Positions 17,299-27,652 of a stretch of DNA of 64,000 nt are shown here, piece after piece. Under the pieces are notes generated by a model. That model made no database searches. It was not told the origin of the DNA and was given only the letters and a program-made list of their open reading frames with translations. Where the stretch lies: assembly GCF_014649835.1 (NCBI RefSeq), contig NZ_BMTU01000001.1:1116001-1180000 (forward strand). The letters are read 5' to 3'. Within the stretch, counting starts at the first letter, position 1, and each line of letters starts with the position of its first letter. Position numbers and translations under genes: made by a program. The stretch comes from Streptomyces pilosus (GTDB lineage: Bacteria; Actinomycetota; Actinomycetes; Streptomycetales; Streptomycetaceae).

Positions 17299-19127
17299 GT
17301 GAGCGGAACGTCCGAAGGGCCGGCGCCCGCGACGGAACTCGACCGGCCGGTCGTCACGGAGAGTGAGATCATCACCTCTGCCGGTACGGATCCCCCCGTC
17401 GTGCGCGCCCCCGCGCCGTCTCCCCCGTCGTACCGCTCCGTCTTCACGGCCGCGCCGCTGGCGATGGCCGTGGTCGACCGCGAGGGCCTGGTGACCGGCG
17501 CCAACGCGGCCCTCGCCGGCCTGCTGGGCCGCGACCAGGACACCCTGACCGGGGCCGTCGCCGCCGACCTGGTGGACCTGACCTCCGACGCCCGCACCTG
17601 GCACGCCTACCGCGAGATGCTGCGCGGGCGGCGGGCCCGGCTGCGCTGCTCGCGCCGGCTGAAGCACCCCGAGGGACACGCGCTGTGGGTGCGGGTGACG
17701 GTCGCCCCGCTGCCCGCCGTGGACGGGGGCGTGCTGCTGTCGGTCGCCGACATCAGCGACCACCGCGAGCTCCAGGAGCGCCTGCGGCACGTACGGATGC
17801 ACGACCCGGTGACGCGGCTGCCCAACCGCACCCTGTTCTTCGAGCGGCTGGCCAAGGCGCTGGAGGCGGAGTCGTACGAGGAGAGCGGCACGGGCCGGAT
17901 CGGGCTGTGCTACCTCGACCTGGACGGGTTCAAGGCCGTCAACGACACCCTGGGCCACCGCGTCGGCGACCAGTTGCTGACCGCCGTCGCCGAACGGCTC
18001 ACCCGGTGCGCCAAGGAAGCGGCCAGGACCGGCACGCCGCTGGTCGCCCGGCTCGGCGGGGACGAGTTCGCGCTGCTCGTGGAGGACTCCACCGGCACCG
18101 AACAGCTCGCCGACCTCGCCGAGTCGCTGCTCGACGCGATCCAGGCACCGTTCGACCTGTCGGGCCGGCGGCTGTCGGTCTCCGCGTCGATCGGGGTGGT
18201 GGAGCGGCACGCCGCCGGGACCACCCCCACCGCGCTGATGCAGGCCGCCGACACGACGCTGTACTGGGCGAAGGCCGACGGCAAGGCCCGCTGGACCCTC
18301 TTCGACCCGGAGCGCAACGCCCACCGGGTGACCCGTCAGGCGCTCGCCTCCACCCTCCGACCGGCCATCGACCGGGGCGAGTTCGCGCTGGAGTACCAGC
18401 CGCTGGTGGGCATGGAGGACGACCGGGTGCACGGGGTGGAGGCACTGGTTCGCTGGCACCACCCGCGCTTCGGCACGCTGACGCCGAATCGGTTCATCTC
18501 ACTGGCCGAGGAGGACGGTTCGATCGTGCCGCTCGGCCGCTGGGTGCTGCGCACCGCCTGCCGGCAGGCCCGCGCGTGGCAGCTGGAGCACCCGCAGGGA
18601 CCGCCCATCTTCGTCAGTGTGAACGTGGCGGTCCGTCAGGTGTGGGACTCCGACCTGGTGGCGGACGTCGCGGACATCCTTCAGGAGACGGGCCTCGCGC
18701 CGGAACTGCTCCAGCTGGAGCTGACCGAGTCGGCGGTGATGGGCTCCTCCGGCCGGCCGATCCAGACCCTGAAGGCGCTCAGCGACATGGGCGTGCGCAT
18801 CGCCATCGACGACTTCGGCACCGGCTACTCGAACCTGGCCTACCTCAGCCGGCTGCCCGTGTCGGTGCTGAAACTGGACGGCTCCTTCGTACGGGGCTTC
18901 CAGATCGAGGACCGCACCGCCAAGGCGAGCCCCGCGGACGAGGTCATCGTCGAGGCGATGGTGCAGCTCGCCCACCGGCTCGGCCTGACCGTCACCGCCG
19001 AGTGCGTGGAGACCTCGGCGCAGGCGACCCGGCTGCGCCGGATCGGGTGCGACACCGGTCAGGGCTGGCTGTACTCCAGGCCGGTGTCGCCGGACCGCAT
19101 CTCCGAACTGCTGGACACGCCCGGGGT

Positions 19128-19152
<25 letters not shown>
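17299..19152 (+). CDS. cdgA: PAS-GGDEF-EAL cyclic-di-GMP enzyme CdgA
   Basis: Cytosolic c-di-GMP turnover protein of 617 residues. A PAS domain (about 45-160, starting [20 protein letters not shown]) is followed by a GGDEF diguanylate cyclase domain with an intact LGGDEFALL active site (about 251-259). An EAL phosphodiesterase domain follows with intact VEALVRW (about 380), [21 protein letters not shown] and KLDGSFV elements, so both activities are possible. In Streptomyces this protein (SCO2817) links c-di-GMP to BldD control of development. The start is the second of two adjacent GTG codons, with GGGAG upstream. The 3' end overlaps the convergent oxidoreductase gene by 25 bp. Confidence 0.92.
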
Positions 19153-20234
<1,082 letters not shown>

Positions 20235-20302
20235 GGTGGGGTGCCTCCTGTGTGTCGCCGTGCGCTGTTCCCGGTGGACAACAGGGCCGGCACCCCTTCT
20301 AT

Positions 20303-20379
20303 TCCGTGACCGGGCCGACCGCGGCATGGCTCCGTGACCGGCCCGGACGCGTTCTCCTCCGTGACCGGCCCGGACGCGG
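20303..20379. repeat. Three imperfect direct repeats
   Basis: The unit TCCGTGACCGGCCCGGACGCG occurs at about 20331 and 20358, and a diverged copy (TCCGTGACCGGGCCGACCGCG) at 20303, with 27-28 bp spacing. They fill the gap between the EutA-like and oxidoreductase genes and end just before the EutA-like stop. No function is evident. Confidence 0.6.
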
Positions 20380-20386
20380 TCCGCGG

Positions 20387-21118
20387 TCAGACCTGGACGA
20401 TCGGCTCCCGGGTGAACAGCGCGCCCAGTTCCGGGGCGTTCACCCGGCGGTCCGCCAGGCGCAGGCACTCCCAGACGGTGACCTGGTTGGCGGTGAGGAC
20501 CGGCTTGCCCAGCTCCTTCTCCAGGGCGGGGATGTGGGCGACGGTGTGCAGGGCCGTGTCGGGCAGGAGCACCGCGTCGGCGTCGGGGGTGTCGGCCGCG
20601 CGGGCCAGCGCGAACAGCTCCTCCTCGCCCCAGGCGCCGACCTCGGCGTCCGTGACCGCCCCGGAGCCGCGCACGCCGGTGACCTCGGCGCCGCCGGCCC
20701 GCAGGAACTCGGCGAAGAGCGCCGCCACGTCGTCCGGGTAGGTGGCGCCGACGGCGACCCGCCGCGCCTCGATCTCCCGCAGCGCGTGCACGAAGGCGAA
20801 GGAGGTGGAGGAGGCGGGCATGCCGGCCGCCAGGGCGAGGCTGCGCACCTGCTCGTGGGCCCCGTCCCAGCCGTGCACGAAGCTGCCGCTGGTGCAGGCC
20901 CACACCACCGCGTCCGCGCCGGACAGGCGGAGCTGCTGGAGGCCCGCCGCCAGACGTTCGGGCGCGCCCATCTGGAGGAGCGCGTCCACCCGGCGCGCGT
21001 CCTCGCCGGTGTCGGTGTGCACCAGGTCCACCCGGACGTCGCTGCCCAGCAACTGCTCGATGCGCGGATAGTCGTCCTCTGCGGAGTGGCCCGGATAGAG
21101 GAATCCCAGTGCGGTCAT
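20387..21118 (-). CDS. EutA-like Asp/Glu racemase-family protein (maleate isomerase fold)
   Basis: A 243-residue enzyme of the Asp/Glu racemase, arylmalonate decarboxylase and maleate isomerase superfamily. The two catalytic cysteine regions are expected at the N-terminal turn and at [15 protein letters not shown], of which the second Cys is clear. The N-terminal position, in [17 protein letters not shown], has no Cys, as in EutA-type members with a single cysteine. The C-terminal [14 protein letters not shown] motif is typical. EutA accompanies ectoine uptake and use in several bacteria, and the ehu transporter genes are nearby. AGGAAGG supports the ATG at 21118. The exact reaction is not assigned. 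Confidence 0.78.
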   Translation of the reverse strand: MTALGFLYPGHSAEDDYPRIEQLLGSDVRVDLVHTDTGEDARRVDALLQMGAPERLAAGLQQLRLSGADAVVWACTSGSFVHGWDGAHEQVRSLALAAGMPASSTSFAFVHALREIEARRVAVGATYPDDVAALFAEFLRAGGAEVTGVRGSGAVTDAEVGAWGEEELFALARAADTPDADAVLLPDTALHTVAHIPALEKELGKPVLTANQVTVWECLRLADRRVNAPELGALFTREPIVQV

Positions 21119-21199
21119 GTCCAGCCTTCCTGCTGCTTCTCTTCCGGCACGTCCGGCGGTACCGGACCGGATGCCCGGACCGGACGCCCGGCCCGGCGG

Positions 21200-21310
21200 T
21201 ACGGTCCCGGAGCGCGCCGACGCGTCGATCAGCGCCTGATACGGTCCCACCGCTCGGGTACCCCATCGGCGCAGCGCCGCCCATGTGGTCACCTGGTTGG
21301 CCGAGATGAC
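21200..21310 (-). pseudogene. C-terminal remnant of a second EutA-like racemase
   Basis: Directly upstream of the intact racemase gene, the same strand encodes [20 protein letters not shown] followed by about 14 more residues. This matches the conserved tail of the racemase family (compare [14 protein letters not shown] in the intact gene). No start codon, catalytic cysteine or N-terminal domain is present. It is the residue of a tandem or displaced paralogue whose 5' part has been lost. Confidence 0.65.
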
Positions 21311-21391
21311 CCGTATGCGCCGTTCCGCCTCCGGCCGGCCACCGGCGGCCGTCGGGGAGCCACCGTGCCGGAGAACCTGGAGGCGAAGCCC

Positions 21392-22339
21392 GTGACCGTC
21401 CCCACGCTGCTCGTCCTGGACGCCGATCCGCTCCCCCGCCTCGGCAGGCTCACCGGCCGGGTCAGGGTCGAGCACGCGGACGCCTCGACGCTCGCCGGGC
21501 GGCTGCCTGCCGCGGACGTGCTGCTGGTGTGGGACTTCGCCTCCGACGCGGTGCGCAGGGCGTGGCCCGGTGAGGGTCCCCGGCCGCGCTGGGTGCACAC
21601 GGCGAGCGCGGGCGTGGACCATCTGCTCTGTCCGGAACTCGTCGCGTCCGACACCGTCGTCACCAACGCCCGCGGGATCTTCGACCGGCCGATCGCCGAG
21701 TACGTCGCGGCCCTCGTCCTCGCCTTCGCCAAGGACCTGCCGCGGACCCTGGAGCTCCAGCGGGAGCGGGCCTGGCGGCACCGGGAGACGCGCCGGGTCG
21801 CGGGGACCCGCGCCGTGGTGGTCGGCTCGGGCCCGATCGGCCGGGCGATCGCCGGCACGCTCGGCGCGCTGGGGGTGCGGACCGCGCTGGTCGGGCGGAC
21901 CGCGCGGTCCGCAGTGCACGGCCCCGAGGACCTGGACCGGCTGATGGCCGGCGCGGACTGGGTGATCGCGGCCGCTCCGCTGACTGGGAGGACGCCGGGC
22001 ATGTTCGACACCCGCAGGTTCGGGATGATGCAGCCGTCCGCGTACTTCCTCAACGTCGGCCGGGGGCAGCTGGTCGTGGAGGAGGCGTTGGCCCGGGCGC
22101 TGCGCGGACGGTGGATCGCGGGCGCCGCGCTGGACGTCTTCGCGGCCGAGCCGCTCACCCCCGACAGCCCGCTCTGGGAGCTGCCGGGGCTGGTCGTCTC
22201 CCCGCACATGAGCGGGGACACCGTCGGCTGGCGGGACGAACTCGGCGCCCAGTTCGTGGAGTTGTACGAGCGGTGGGCGGCGGGCCTGCCGCTGGTGAAC
22301 GTGGTCGACAAGCAGCGCGGGTACGTACCGGGCCACTGA
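21392..22339 (+). CDS. D-2-hydroxyacid dehydrogenase
   Basis: NAD(P)-dependent D-2-hydroxyacid dehydrogenase of 315 residues. The NAD fold has [20 protein letters not shown] (GxGxxG). Catalytic Arg, Glu and His are expected near [24 protein letters not shown] and [10 protein letters not shown], which are all recognisable. The substrate-binding half starts [20 protein letters not shown] lies 8 nt before the GTG at 21392; a GTG at 21365 is in frame too. It is divergent from the racemase gene and oriented with ehuBCDA, a grouping I recall from Streptomyces ectoine-transport clusters. The substrate is inferred only. Confidence 0.87.
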   Translation: MTVPTLLVLDADPLPRLGRLTGRVRVEHADASTLAGRLPAADVLLVWDFASDAVRRAWPGEGPRPRWVHTASAGVDHLLCPELVASDTVVTNARGIFDRPIAEYVAALVLAFAKDLPRTLELQRERAWRHRETRRVAGTRAVVVGSGPIGRAIAGTLGALGVRTALVGRTARSAVHGPEDLDRLMAGADWVIAAAPLTGRTPGMFDTRRFGMMQPSAYFLNVGRGQLVVEEALARALRGRWIAGAALDVFAAEPLTPDSPLWELPGLVVSPHMSGDTVGWRDELGAQFVELYERWAAGLPLVNVVDKQRGYVPGH

Positions 22340-22616
22340 CGTCCCGGTCGTGGCCGCACGGGCCCATCCGGCGTGGCGGACGTCACCACCGGCTGGGGAG
22401 CGCGTTCCGGACGGCCGCGCGGGTGACCGGGGCCCGGTCGTCCCGCGGCCCGGCCGTGCGGGTGACGCCGGGTGTGACCGGCCGGGTCTTCGGTGTACCG
22501 GCCGGCCGTCCCCCTCGTGGCGGTCCCGGACGGCCCGCCGGCCGAGGGCGCCGGGCCGGGACACCGGACCGAAAAAGATCGGCATAACCGCAGTGGCTTC
22601 GGGTAGCTGCGCGCCC

Positions 22617-23546
22617 ATGGCTCCACCACACAGAACCCCTCCGAGGGGCACAACCCACCGAAGGTTCCGGACCGGCGGGCCCACACGCCGGTCGCTGCTC
22701 GCGGGGGTGGCGGCGCTCGGCGCCCTGGGGGCCGCGGGCTGCTCGCGGGTGGCCACCGCCTCCGACGTGCGGGGCGGTGATCTCCTCGACCGGCTGCGGG
22801 CGCAGGGCGTGGCCCGGCTCGGCATCGCGGGCGAGATCCCCTTCGGGTACATCGACAGGAACGGTGAGCTGACCGGTGAGGCCCCGGAGCTCGCGAAGGT
22901 CATCTTCAAGCGGCTCGGAGTGGACCGGGTGCAGCCGGTGCCGACGGAGTTCGGCTCCCTCATCCCGGGGCTGGCGTCACAGCAGTTCGACGTGGTGGCG
23001 GCCGGGATGTACATCAACCCCGAGCGCTGCGAGCAGGTCATCTTCTCCGACCCCGACTACCAGATGCTCGACGCCTTCATCGTGCGCAAGGGCAACCCCC
23101 TCGGGCTGCGCGACTACAAGGACGTCGTGGAGAAGAAGGCCAAGTTCGCGACCGGTACCGGCTACGCCGAGATCGGCTACGCGGTGGAGGCCGGGTTCGA
23201 GGAGAGCGACATCCTGATCGTGCCCGACCAGGTGGCCGGCCTGAACGCCGTGGAGGCCGGGCGCGTGGACGTCTTCGCGGGCACGGCGCTGACCGTCCGC
23301 GAGGTGGTCAAGAAGTCCTCGAAGACCGAGGCGACGGAGGCGTTCCAGCCCCTCGTCGACGGCAAGCCGCACACCGACGGCGGCGGTTTCGCCTTCCGCC
23401 CGAACGAGACCAACCTGCGGGACGCCTTCAACGCCGAGTTGCACAAGCTCAAGAAGAGCGGCGAACTGCTGCGCATCCTCAAGCCCTTCGGTTTCACCGA
23501 GGACGAGATGACCGATCTGACCGCGAAGGAGTTGTGCGGCGGATGA
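22617..23546 (+). CDS. ehuB: Ectoine/hydroxyectoine ABC transporter substrate-binding lipoprotein EhuB
   Basis: Extracellular solute-binding protein of 309 residues (SBP family 3). The N-terminus has a twin-arginine-like TRRSLLAGVAALGALGAAGC with a lipobox ending at the Cys to be lipidated. The body shows the EhuB pattern: FGYIDRNGELTGEAPELAKV, then EFGSLIPGLASQQFDVVAAGMYI, NPERCEQVIFSDPDYQ and the C-terminal FRPNETNLRDAFNAELHKLK. It delivers the compatible solute ectoine or hydroxyectoine to the EhuC-EhuD permease. The ribosome site before the ATG at 22617 is weak. It is the first gene of the ehuBCDA operon and overlaps ehuC as ATGA. Confidence 0.88.
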   Translation: MAPPHRTPPRGTTHRRFRTGGPTRRSLLAGVAALGALGAAGCSRVATASDVRGGDLLDRLRAQGVARLGIAGEIPFGYIDRNGELTGEAPELAKVIFKRLGVDRVQPVPTEFGSLIPGLASQQFDVVAAGMYINPERCEQVIFSDPDYQMLDAFIVRKGNPLGLRDYKDVVEKKAKFATGTGYAEIGYAVEAGFEESDILIVPDQVAGLNAVEAGRVDVFAGTALTVREVVKKSSKTEATEAFQPLVDGKPHTDGGGFAFRPNETNLRDAFNAELHKLKKSGELLRILKPFGFTEDEMTDLTAKELCGG

Positions 23547-24256
23547 CATCCGGACTGTGGGCCCTGGTACTCGACGGCGTCTGGGTCACGCTCCAGCTCC
23601 TCTTCTTCAGCGCGCTGCTGGCGACGGCCGTCTCCTTCGTGGTCGGTGTCGCGCGCACCCACCGCCTGTGGATCGTCCGCTTCCTCGCGGGCTTCTACAC
23701 CGAGGTGTTCCGCGGCACCTCCGCGCTGGTGATGATCTTCTGGGTGTTCTTCGTGCTGCCGCCGGCCTTCGGCTGGCAGCTCGTGCCGATGTGGGCGGGC
23801 ACCCTGGCGCTGGGCCTGACGTACGGGGCGTACGGCTCCGAGATCGTGCGCGGCGCGCTCGGCGCGGTCGACCCCGCGCAGAAGGAGGGCGGCATCGCGC
23901 TCAGCTTCACGCCCTGGCAGCGGATGCGGCTGATCCTGCTGCCGCAGGCGGTGCCGGAGATGATCCCGCCGTTCTCCAACCTGCTGATCGAACTGCTGAA
24001 GGGCACCGCCCTGGTGTCGATCATGGGCATGGGTGACCTGGCGTTCAGCGGCAACCTGGTGCGCCTGGCGCTGCAGGAGAGCGCGGAGATCTACACGTAC
24101 GTCCTGCTGATCTACTTCGTGATCGCGTTCCTGCTGACGCGGGTGATGCGCGGGCTGGAGAGGAAGCTGAAGACGGGCGTGGGGAAGGCACCGGTGCGCG
24201 AGCCCGACACGGAGCTGAAGCGGCCCGAGACGAGCAACGTGGGGGGTGCCGCCTGA
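23543..24256 (+). CDS. ehuC: Ectoine ABC transporter permease EhuC
   Basis: Polar-amino-acid-type permease of 237 residues. It has about five membrane helices, starting VWVTLQLLFFSALLATAVSF, and the EAA loop FTPWQRMRLILLPQAVPEMIPP that contacts the ATPase. The C-terminal 35 residues are charged and cytoplasmic. The ATG at 23543 overlaps the ehuB stop; AAGGAG is 11 nt upstream. It forms the membrane channel with EhuD. Assignment as EhuC and not another HisM-type permease rests on gene order. Confidence 0.87.
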   Translation: MTSGLWALVLDGVWVTLQLLFFSALLATAVSFVVGVARTHRLWIVRFLAGFYTEVFRGTSALVMIFWVFFVLPPAFGWQLVPMWAGTLALGLTYGAYGSEIVRGALGAVDPAQKEGGIALSFTPWQRMRLILLPQAVPEMIPPFSNLLIELLKGTALVSIMGMGDLAFSGNLVRLALQESAEIYTYVLLIYFVIAFLLTRVMRGLERKLKTGVGKAPVREPDTELKRPETSNVGGAA

Positions 24257-24895
24257 TGGAGTGGGACTGGAGCGCGGTCTCCGACTTCATGCCGCACTTC
24301 TGGGACGGTCTGCTGGTCACCCTGCAGATCCTCGTCCTCGGGTCGCTGCTGTCGTTCGTCCTCGGCCTGGTGTGGGCGCTGCTGATGCGGGTGCCGTCGC
24401 GCTGGGTCACCTGGCCCGTCGGCGCGGTCACGGAGTTCGTCCGCAACACCCCGCTGCTCGTGCAGCTGTTCTTCCTCTTCTACGTGCTGCCCGAGTGGAA
24501 CGTGACGTTCTCGGCACTGACCACCGGTGTGGTCGCCATCGGGCTGCACTACTCGACGTACACGATGCAGGTCTACCGGGCCGGTATCGAGGCGGTGCCG
24601 GTCGGCCAGTGGGAGGCCGCGACGGCGCTCAACCTGCCGGTGCGGCGGACCTGGACGGCCGTGGTGCTGCCGCAGGCGATCCGCCGGGTGATCCCCGCCC
24701 TCGGCAACTACGTGATCTCCATGCTGAAGGACACGCCGCTGCTGATGGCGATCACGGTGCTGGAGATGCTCGGCGAGGCGCGTCTGTTCTCGCAGCAGAA
24801 CTTCCAGTTCACCGAGCCCCTGACGGTGATCGGCGTGGCCTTCGTCATCGTCTCCTACCTGGCCTCCCTTGCCCTGCGAGCCCTGGAGCGACGCC

Positions 24896-24906
<11 letters not shown>
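24256..24906 (+). CDS. ehuD: Ectoine ABC transporter permease EhuD
   Basis: Second permease subunit, 216 residues. The membrane helices start with FWDGLLVTLQILVLGSLLSF. The EAA loop is GQWEAATALNLPVRRTWTAV followed by VLPQAIRRVIPALGN. TGATG couples it to ehuC. The start MEWDWSAVSDFMPHFWDGL matches the typical EhuD N-terminus. It pairs with EhuC in the inner membrane. Confidence 0.87.
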
Positions 24907-25681
<775 letters not shown>

Positions 25682-25729
25682 TCGGGGACCGCCGGGCGGG
25701 CAACGTCCGAGGTCCACGCCCCGGATCAT

Positions 25730-25751
25730 CCCTCTGACATATGCCAGAGGG
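25730..25751. promoter_or_regulatory. Near-perfect 22-bp palindrome between ehuA and iclR-type gene
   Basis: CCCTCTG and CAGAGGG flank a CATATG centre; only one symmetrical pair of bases mismatches. It is 49 nt after ehuA and 166 nt before the IclR-type start. It could be an operator for that regulator or a weak terminator for the ehu operon. Confidence 0.45.
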
Positions 25752-25916
25752 TCGGCACCGCAGTTCGGAGGGCCGCGATCTCGTCAACACCCGCTTCCCG
25801 GCAGCCGCTTGACGGCTATCGTGGAGGGGATTGGCTGACCGGATCGCGGCCCTCGGCCGTGGCCGGGCAGACGGGGACATGACGAAGGGACCCACCAGCG
25901 AGCGCAGGGGGAAACC

Positions 25917-26675
25917 GTGGCGCTGAGGCAGGAGCCGAGCGCGTCGTACCACCCGGTCCAGGACGCGCTGCGCGTCCTGGAGACCGTGGCGCGACGCGGC
26001 ACAGGAGTCAACGACACCGAACTCGCCCGCGAGACCGGCATCCCCGCGGAGCGGCTGACCACGCTGCTGCGGATGCTGCGCCGCGAGGCCTACGTCGAGC
26101 AGATCGCCGACGGGGCGTACGTCACCGGGACGGCCTTCGGCCGCCTCGGTTCCGCCGAGGGGCACGACCAGGCGCTGCGCGACCAGCTCCAGCACACCCT
26201 GGACCGGATCCGCGACTCGGTGGGCGCCGCCGTCTACATGACCCGGTACGTCGACGGCGAGGTGGAGGTCACCCAGTACGCCGACGGTCCGGCCACCCCG
26301 AAGGTCAACGAGTGGGTGGACTTCCGCTCCTGCGCGCACGCCACCGCGATGGGCAAGAGCCTGCTCACCCAGCTCGACCACGACGGCCGGCGCGACCACC
26401 TCGCCCGGCACCGGATGGCCCGGCTCACCTCGCGCACCATCACCAGCGACCGGCTGCTGCTGTCCCGGCTCGCCTCGCAGCCGCCCACGGTGCCGGTCCT
26501 GGACCTCCAGGAGTACGCGGTGGGCACGGTCTGCGCGGCCGTCCCGATCACGGCCGGTTCCTCGGTGGGCTGCCTGGCGCTGTCCCTCCCGGTCGAGCAC
26601 GCCCACCGGCTGCGCCGGGCCGCCGACACCCTCAACCGCAACGCGGCCCCGGTGCTGCTCTCACTGGCGATCTGA
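25917..26675 (+). CDS. IclR-family transcriptional regulator
   Basis: A 252-residue regulator. The N-terminal winged helix-turn-helix (ALRVLETVARRGTGVNDTEL to LLRMLRREAYVEQ) is followed by the IclR effector domain with FRSCAHATAMGKSLLTQLD, which is the usual SCAHATAxGKALL signature, and VGTVCAAVPITAGSSVGCLA. The GTG start has GGGGGA close upstream. Placed directly behind ehuBCDA in the same direction, it is a likely regulator of that transporter; the link is inferred. The closest characterised Streptomyces IclR proteins control carbon use and development. Confidence 0.88.
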   Translation: MALRQEPSASYHPVQDALRVLETVARRGTGVNDTELARETGIPAERLTTLLRMLRREAYVEQIADGAYVTGTAFGRLGSAEGHDQALRDQLQHTLDRIRDSVGAAVYMTRYVDGEVEVTQYADGPATPKVNEWVDFRSCAHATAMGKSLLTQLDHDGRRDHLARHRMARLTSRTITSDRLLLSRLASQPPTVPVLDLQEYAVGTVCAAVPITAGSSVGCLALSLPVEHAHRLRRAADTLNRNAAPVLLSLAI

Positions 26676-26749
26676 GGCCTGTCCGGCGGATCATGCCGGG
26701 CAGGCCCTGGCCCCCGGGAGGGTGGTCGGAACCACCCCCCGGGACCGGG

Positions 26750-26755
26750 TATTAT
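26750..26755 (+). promoter_or_regulatory. -10 element of tRNA-Lys copy 2
   Basis: TATTAT lies 40 nt before the tRNA in an AT-rich patch (GGTATTATTTTTGTG) that stands out from the GC-rich background. No convincing -35 is visible. Confidence 0.5.
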
Positions 26756-26795
26756 TTTTGTGTCGCCGGACGCGGAAGCGGACGGCGGGAGTCAT

Positions 26796-26869
26796 GCGCC
26801 GCTAGCTCAGTTGGTTAGAGCAGCTGACTCTTAATCAGCGGGTCCGGGGTTCGAGTCCCTGGCGGCGCA
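26796..26869 (+). tRNA. tRNA-Lys(CTT), copy 2
   Basis: Same 74-nt sequence as the copy at 15473, with anticodon CTT and discriminator A. It has its own -10-like TATTAT upstream and a 12-bp hairpin terminator 5 nt downstream, so it is an independent transcription unit. Confidence 0.97.
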
Positions 26870-26874
26870 CCTGA

Positions 26875-26904
26875 AAGGGCCTCTCGTGGGAGCGAGAGGC
26901 CCTT
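26875..26904. terminator. Terminator after tRNA-Lys copy 2
   Basis: AAGGGCCTCTCG (26875-26886) pairs perfectly with CGAGAGGCCCTT (26893-26904) around a TGGGAG loop. It also serves the convergent LPMO gene that ends at 26923. Confidence 0.85.
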
Positions 26905-26922
26905 CGACGTGCTCGGGCAGGA

Positions 26923-27528
26923 TCAGAACGTGACGTCGGAGCAGGCGTAGAACGCGTTGCCCGTGTCATGGACCGTCCACACCGCGAGGATCACGTGGTG
27001 GCCACTGAGCCCGGACGGCAGACGGCCGCTGTGCGACAGGGTCTGCGGCGGGCGCTGACCGTTGTAGGGCACCGTCAGGAACGGTGTGAGGTTGAGGTCG
27101 GACCGGGCCAGGTTGTGGTTCTGGTTCCAGCCCGGCTTGGTGACGTAGTACTTGAAGTCGGTGGTGGCGTGCATGGCCGTGAACTGCCACCGGAAGGTGT
27201 AGTTCTGCCCGCCCGACACCCGGGTGGTGGGCCAGGCCCCGCCGGACGGGGTCCGCGGGCTGTCGAGCTGGGCGAACGGCGTGTTGCCGCCCGAGCAGAT
27301 CCGCCCGTCGGCGGGCCCGGAGCCGGGGAAGCCCTTCGGCCCCTCGACGCTCTGCGGCTCCCACTGGATGGATCCGCAGTTGGTGACCGTGCCGTTCTGG
27401 CAGAGCTTCTGCCTGCTGATCGGCAGGTCGGTGTAGCCGTGGCTGCTGGCACCGCCGGAGGAGAACACGAGCGCTCCGGTCGTGGCCAGTCCCACCGCGG
27501 CTGCGTACAGCTTGGTCCGTGTGCGCAT
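26923..27528 (-). CDS. lpmP: Secreted AA10 lytic polysaccharide monooxygenase (LpmP-like)
   Basis: Copper-dependent lytic polysaccharide monooxygenase, 201 residues. A signal peptide ends ...GGASS so that the mature protein begins with H30. H30 and H120 (FTAMHATTDF) form the copper histidine brace of AA10. WEPQSVEGP, RICSGGN and the C-terminal GHHVILAVWTVHDTGNAFYAC are family signatures. There is no extra binding module. The homologue at this position in S. coelicolor (SCO2833, LpmP) is reported to act with CslA, GlxA and CslZ in deposition of the cellulose-like glycan. A DasR-type box 49-60 nt upstream predicts control by chitin or N-acetylglucosamine. Confidence 0.9.
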   Translation of the reverse strand: MRTRTKLYAAAVGLATTGALVFSSGGASSHGYTDLPISRQKLCQNGTVTNCGSIQWEPQSVEGPKGFPGSGPADGRICSGGNTPFAQLDSPRTPSGGAWPTTRVSGGQNYTFRWQFTAMHATTDFKYYVTKPGWNQNHNLARSDLNLTPFLTVPYNGQRPPQTLSHSGRLPSGLSGHHVILAVWTVHDTGNAFYACSDVTF

Positions 27529-27576
27529 GCTGCCGCTCCTGGAGAACGTGGGGGAGTTTCGGTGAGCCGTGCGAGT

Positions 27577-27588
27577 AGGTCTAGACCA
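27577..27588 (-). promoter_or_regulatory. DasR-responsive (dre) / chitin-box site
   Basis: On the minus strand TGGTCTAGACCT matches the 12-bp chitinase promoter repeat and the core of the DasR dre consensus (ACTGGTCTAGACCAGT). It is the only copy I see here, 49 nt before the LPMO start. Confidence 0.75.
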
Positions 27589-27652
27589 AGTTCAGATTAT
27601 GGGCGCCGATTGAACATGTCCATACCAATCGCGGGCCGGGTTCTCCCTCCGT

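Noticed and set aside
20387..23041. One long minus-strand gene covering the racemase, the relic and the dehydrogenase region
   Set aside because: A good ribosome site and standard N-terminus support a start at 21118. The dehydrogenase with intact NAD and catalytic motifs is on the opposite strand.
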